DNA of 6,798 nucleotides. Source: Thermoleophilia bacterium (GTDB lineage: Bacteria; Actinomycetota; Thermoleophilia; Gaiellales; Gaiellaceae). Of the stretch, positions 5,593-6,798 are shown in pieces. Made by a program: the position numbers and the translations under genes. How positions within the stretch are numbered: position 1 is the first letter of the stretch; the number at the start of each line of letters is the position of its first letter. The stretch covers positions 1-6,798 of the forward strand of contig JACVSB010000093.1 in NCBI GenBank assembly GCA_014534155.1. Direction: 5' to 3'. Below the pieces are notes generated by a model that worked only from the letters and a program-made list of their open reading frames with translations, was not told the origin of the DNA and made no database searches.

Positions 5593-6261
5593 GTGGCCAC
5601 CGTCCTGCTTGCCCGCCACGGCGAAACCGACTGGAACGCGGAGCGGCGCTGGCAGGGCCACACCGACCGGCCGTTGAACGAGCGCGGGCGCGCACAGTCT
5701 CGCGCGCTCGCCGAGCGGCTCGACGGGACCGAGCTCGCCGCCGTCTACTCCAGCGACCTCGAACGGGCGCGCGCAACGGCCGCAGCGGTGGCCGAGCGAC
5801 AGGGTGTCCCCCACCTCGTCGACGCCGACCTGCGAGAGGTGGACGTCGGCTCGTGGGCCGGGCTGACGAGGGCGCAGGCCGAGCGCCGCTTCCCGGAGGC
5901 GTTCGCGCGCTGGAGCGACGGGTACGCGGGCTGGCCGGACGGCGAGACCTACGAGGCGATGAGCGCACGCGTGGTCACCGCGGTGAAGCGGATCGCGCGC
6001 GAGCACCGGGATCGACCCGTCCTCGTGGTCTCGCACGGCGGGCCGATCCGCGCGATCCATGCCGCGGCACTCGGGCTCGACGTCCAGACGTATCGGCGAC
6101 TGCGACCCGTGGAGCCGAACGCGCGCCTCTCCGCCGTCTGCCTGGACGACGCGTGCAGCTTCACCGAGCTCTGCCCGGCGGGCTCGATCGACGACGCGAT
6201 CGCACGCGACCGCGAGGAGCGGCTGGAGGCCGCTCGGCGCCCGCCGACGCCCGGCGGTTGA
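5593..6261 (+). CDS. Histidine phosphatase family protein (phosphoglycerate mutase-like)
   Basis: The 222-residue product is a branch-1 histidine phosphatase, in which a phospho-histidine intermediate transfers or releases phosphate. The catalytic R-H-G motif is at 8-10 (L-A-R-H-G-E-T-D-W-N), with His9 as nucleophile. The other active-site residues are visible: Arg58 in S-S-D-L-E-R-A, Glu82 in L-R-E-V-D-V-G-S-W and His148 in V-V-S-H-G-G-P-I-R. The pattern resembles CobC / GpmB-type phosphatases (L-R-E-x-x-x-G-x-W-x-G-L) more than a glycolytic mutase, so the substrate is open: cobalamin precursors, sugar phosphates and others are possible. The last 25 or so residues are an Asp/Arg/Pro-rich tail. 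The GTG start gives the normal family N-terminus; no strong Shine-Dalgarno site precedes it. It lies 30 bases after the CAP gene and is likely in the same transcript. Confidence 0.92.
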   Translation: MATVLLARHGETDWNAERRWQGHTDRPLNERGRAQSRALAERLDGTELAAVYSSDLERARATAAAVAERQGVPHLVDADLREVDVGSWAGLTRAQAERRFPEAFARWSDGYAGWPDGETYEAMSARVVTAVKRIAREHRDRPVLVVSHGGPIRAIHAAALGLDVQTYRRLRPVEPNARLSAVCLDDACSFTELCPAGSIDDAIARDREERLEAARRPPTPGG

Positions 6262-6285
6262 GGAGCGCTGGCTCCGGCCGGGCCG

Positions 6286-6291
6286 TATCTA
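6286..6291 (+). promoter_or_regulatory. Possible -10 element before the small Sm-like gene
   Basis: TATCTA stands out in the GC-rich gap after the phosphatase gene and ends ten bases before the GTG at 6302, which would give an almost leaderless mRNA. Leaderless transcripts are common in high-GC actinobacteria. A TTGAGG at 6258-6263 could be a -35 element, but the 22-base spacing is too long. The call is weak. Confidence 0.25.
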
Positions 6292-6301
6292 GACTGCCGC
6301 C

Positions 6302-6559
6302 GTGGACGACTACACCGCGAAGTACAAGGGCGAGCCGGTCGAGGTGGCGCTGTTCGGCGGCGAGTACCAGGAGGGCACCTTGACCGCGTACTGCTACGTC
6401 GAGGATGTCGTCCACCTCGAGCTGAACGGACACATCCTCATTCCCATCCAGAACGTGGCCTCGCTGCACTGCTCCAGCCGCTGCGACGCCCCCGAGCCCG
6501 ACTGGCCGCCGCGCGGGTTGACGGACTCCGAGCCGGACGACGCCGACGACGAGCCGTGA
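6302..6559 (+). CDS. Small acidic protein with a possible Sm-like beta fold
   Basis: The 85-residue product starts at a GTG and is strongly acidic at its C-terminus (D-S-E-P-D-D-A-D-D-E-P). Residues 9-57 form a compact beta pattern: G-E-P-V-E-V-A-L-F-G-G, then E-G-T-L-T-A-Y-C-Y, V-V-H-L-E-L-N-G and I-L-I-P-I-Q-N-V-A-S-L. This resembles the layout of Sm/LSm-type proteins (strand, Gly turn, G-x-L, strand, Ile-Pro-x-x-x-I). Three cysteines occur (31, 57 and 61), the last two as C-S-S-R-C. I do not recognise a named family, and the Sm-like idea is inference from pattern only. Regular codon bias, tight placement (40 bases after the phosphatase gene, 15 before the HtpX-like gene) and a plausible folded core support a real gene. 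Confidence 0.7.
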   Translation: MDDYTAKYKGEPVEVALFGGEYQEGTLTAYCYVEDVVHLELNGHILIPIQNVASLHCSSRCDAPEPDWPPRGLTDSEPDDADDEP

Positions 6560-6574
6560 GCCAGGCCTAACGTC

Positions 6575-6798
6575 GTGCGCATCGCGCTCCACGCCTCCCG
6601 GAACGTCGCGAAGGCGTGGCTTCTCCTCGGCGGGTTCGTCGCGGCCCTGACCGCGTTCGGCTGGTGGGTCGGCGGCTTTCGAATCGCGTCACTCTTCTTT
6701 GTCGTCTCCCTCCTCATGGCTGCGACCGTGCACTGGTACGGGCCGCGGATCGTGCTCGCCTCGCTGGGAGCGCGCGAGCTCCCGCTCGCGGAGGCCCC
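6575..6798 (+). CDS. HtpX-type M48 membrane metalloprotease, N-terminal part (cut by right edge)
   Basis: From a GTG at 6575 the frame is open to the window edge for 74 codons. Two hydrophobic segments are visible (about 14-33 and 36-52), followed by W-Y-G-P-R-I-V-L-A-S-L-G-A-R-E-L. HtpX proteins have two N-terminal membrane helices followed by an almost identical D-x-I-V-L-x-x-x-G-A-R-E-V stretch, so the assignment is fairly specific. The zinc-binding H-E-x-x-H motif would come about 50-60 residues later and is outside the window, so activity cannot be checked. HtpX degrades misfolded membrane proteins. The start is the first one after an in-frame TGA at 6557, and it lies 15 bases after the stop of the small acidic protein gene, suggesting one transcript. 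The Shine-Dalgarno site is weak. Confidence 0.8.
   Translation, partial: MRIALHASRNVAKAWLLLGGFVAALTAFGWWVGGFRIASLFFVVSLLMAATVHWYGPRIVLASLGARELPLAEA

Noticed and set aside
5029..6060. A 343-codon open frame on the minus strand under the CAP and phosphatase genes
   Set aside because: It is a shadow of two clearly identified plus-strand genes.
1..6798. CRISPR arrays, insertion sequences, toxin-antitoxin pairs or a new defence system
   Set aside because: No repeat-spacer pattern, no intact transposase and no matching protein domains were seen. Most of the window is ordinary chromosomal housekeeping and envelope genes.

Overview
This is a very GC-rich window (G/C at most third codon positions, several GTG starts, few clear Shine-Dalgarno sites). 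Its gene content fits a high-GC actinobacterium. The style of the secreted proteins and the dgt-dnaG-tRNA-Asn cluster suggest something like the Thermoleophilia, but that placement is inference and no marker here proves it.

Layout. Positions 1-106 (minus strand) hold only the N-terminal signal peptide of an exported protein cut by the left edge. A 167-base divergent spacer with a GC hairpin leads to a plus-strand gene (274-861) for an uncharacterised membrane-anchored or secreted protein. From 862 to about 1326 there is no intact gene. In it I see an apparent relic of a serine recombinase, recognisable by its N-terminal Tyr-x-x-Val-Ser-Thr block and two later weaker blocks in a shifted frame. 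At 1327-1429 lie a bidirectional terminator hairpin and a complete tRNA-Asn(GUU) on the minus strand.

The centre is a minus-strand housekeeping cluster read from right to left: a short-chain dehydrogenase/reductase (4171-4956), a dGTPase-like HD-domain triphosphohydrolase (dgt, 3115-4110) and DNA primase (dnaG, 1465-3114), followed by the tRNA. The dgt stop codon touches the dnaG start codon, so these two are probably translationally coupled. An 11-bp perfect hairpin sits across the dnaG stop codon, before the tRNA.

The right part is a plus-strand series that diverges from the SDR gene: a secreted CAP/SCP-domain protein (5017-5562), a histidine phosphatase of the phosphoglycerate-mutase-like family (5593-6261), a small Sm-like-looking protein (6302-6559) and the start of an HtpX-type M48 membrane metalloprotease, cut by the right edge (6575-6798). 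Gaps of 30, 40 and 15 bases make co-transcription plausible.

Functionally, dgt and dnaG both bear on DNA replication (dNTP pool and priming). The plus-strand group mixes envelope functions with an unassigned phosphatase. I see no CRISPR array, insertion sequence, toxin-antitoxin pair or defence system. The items most worth a second look are the recombinase relic next to tRNA-Asn, the hairpin at the dnaG stop codon, and the small Sm-like candidate.
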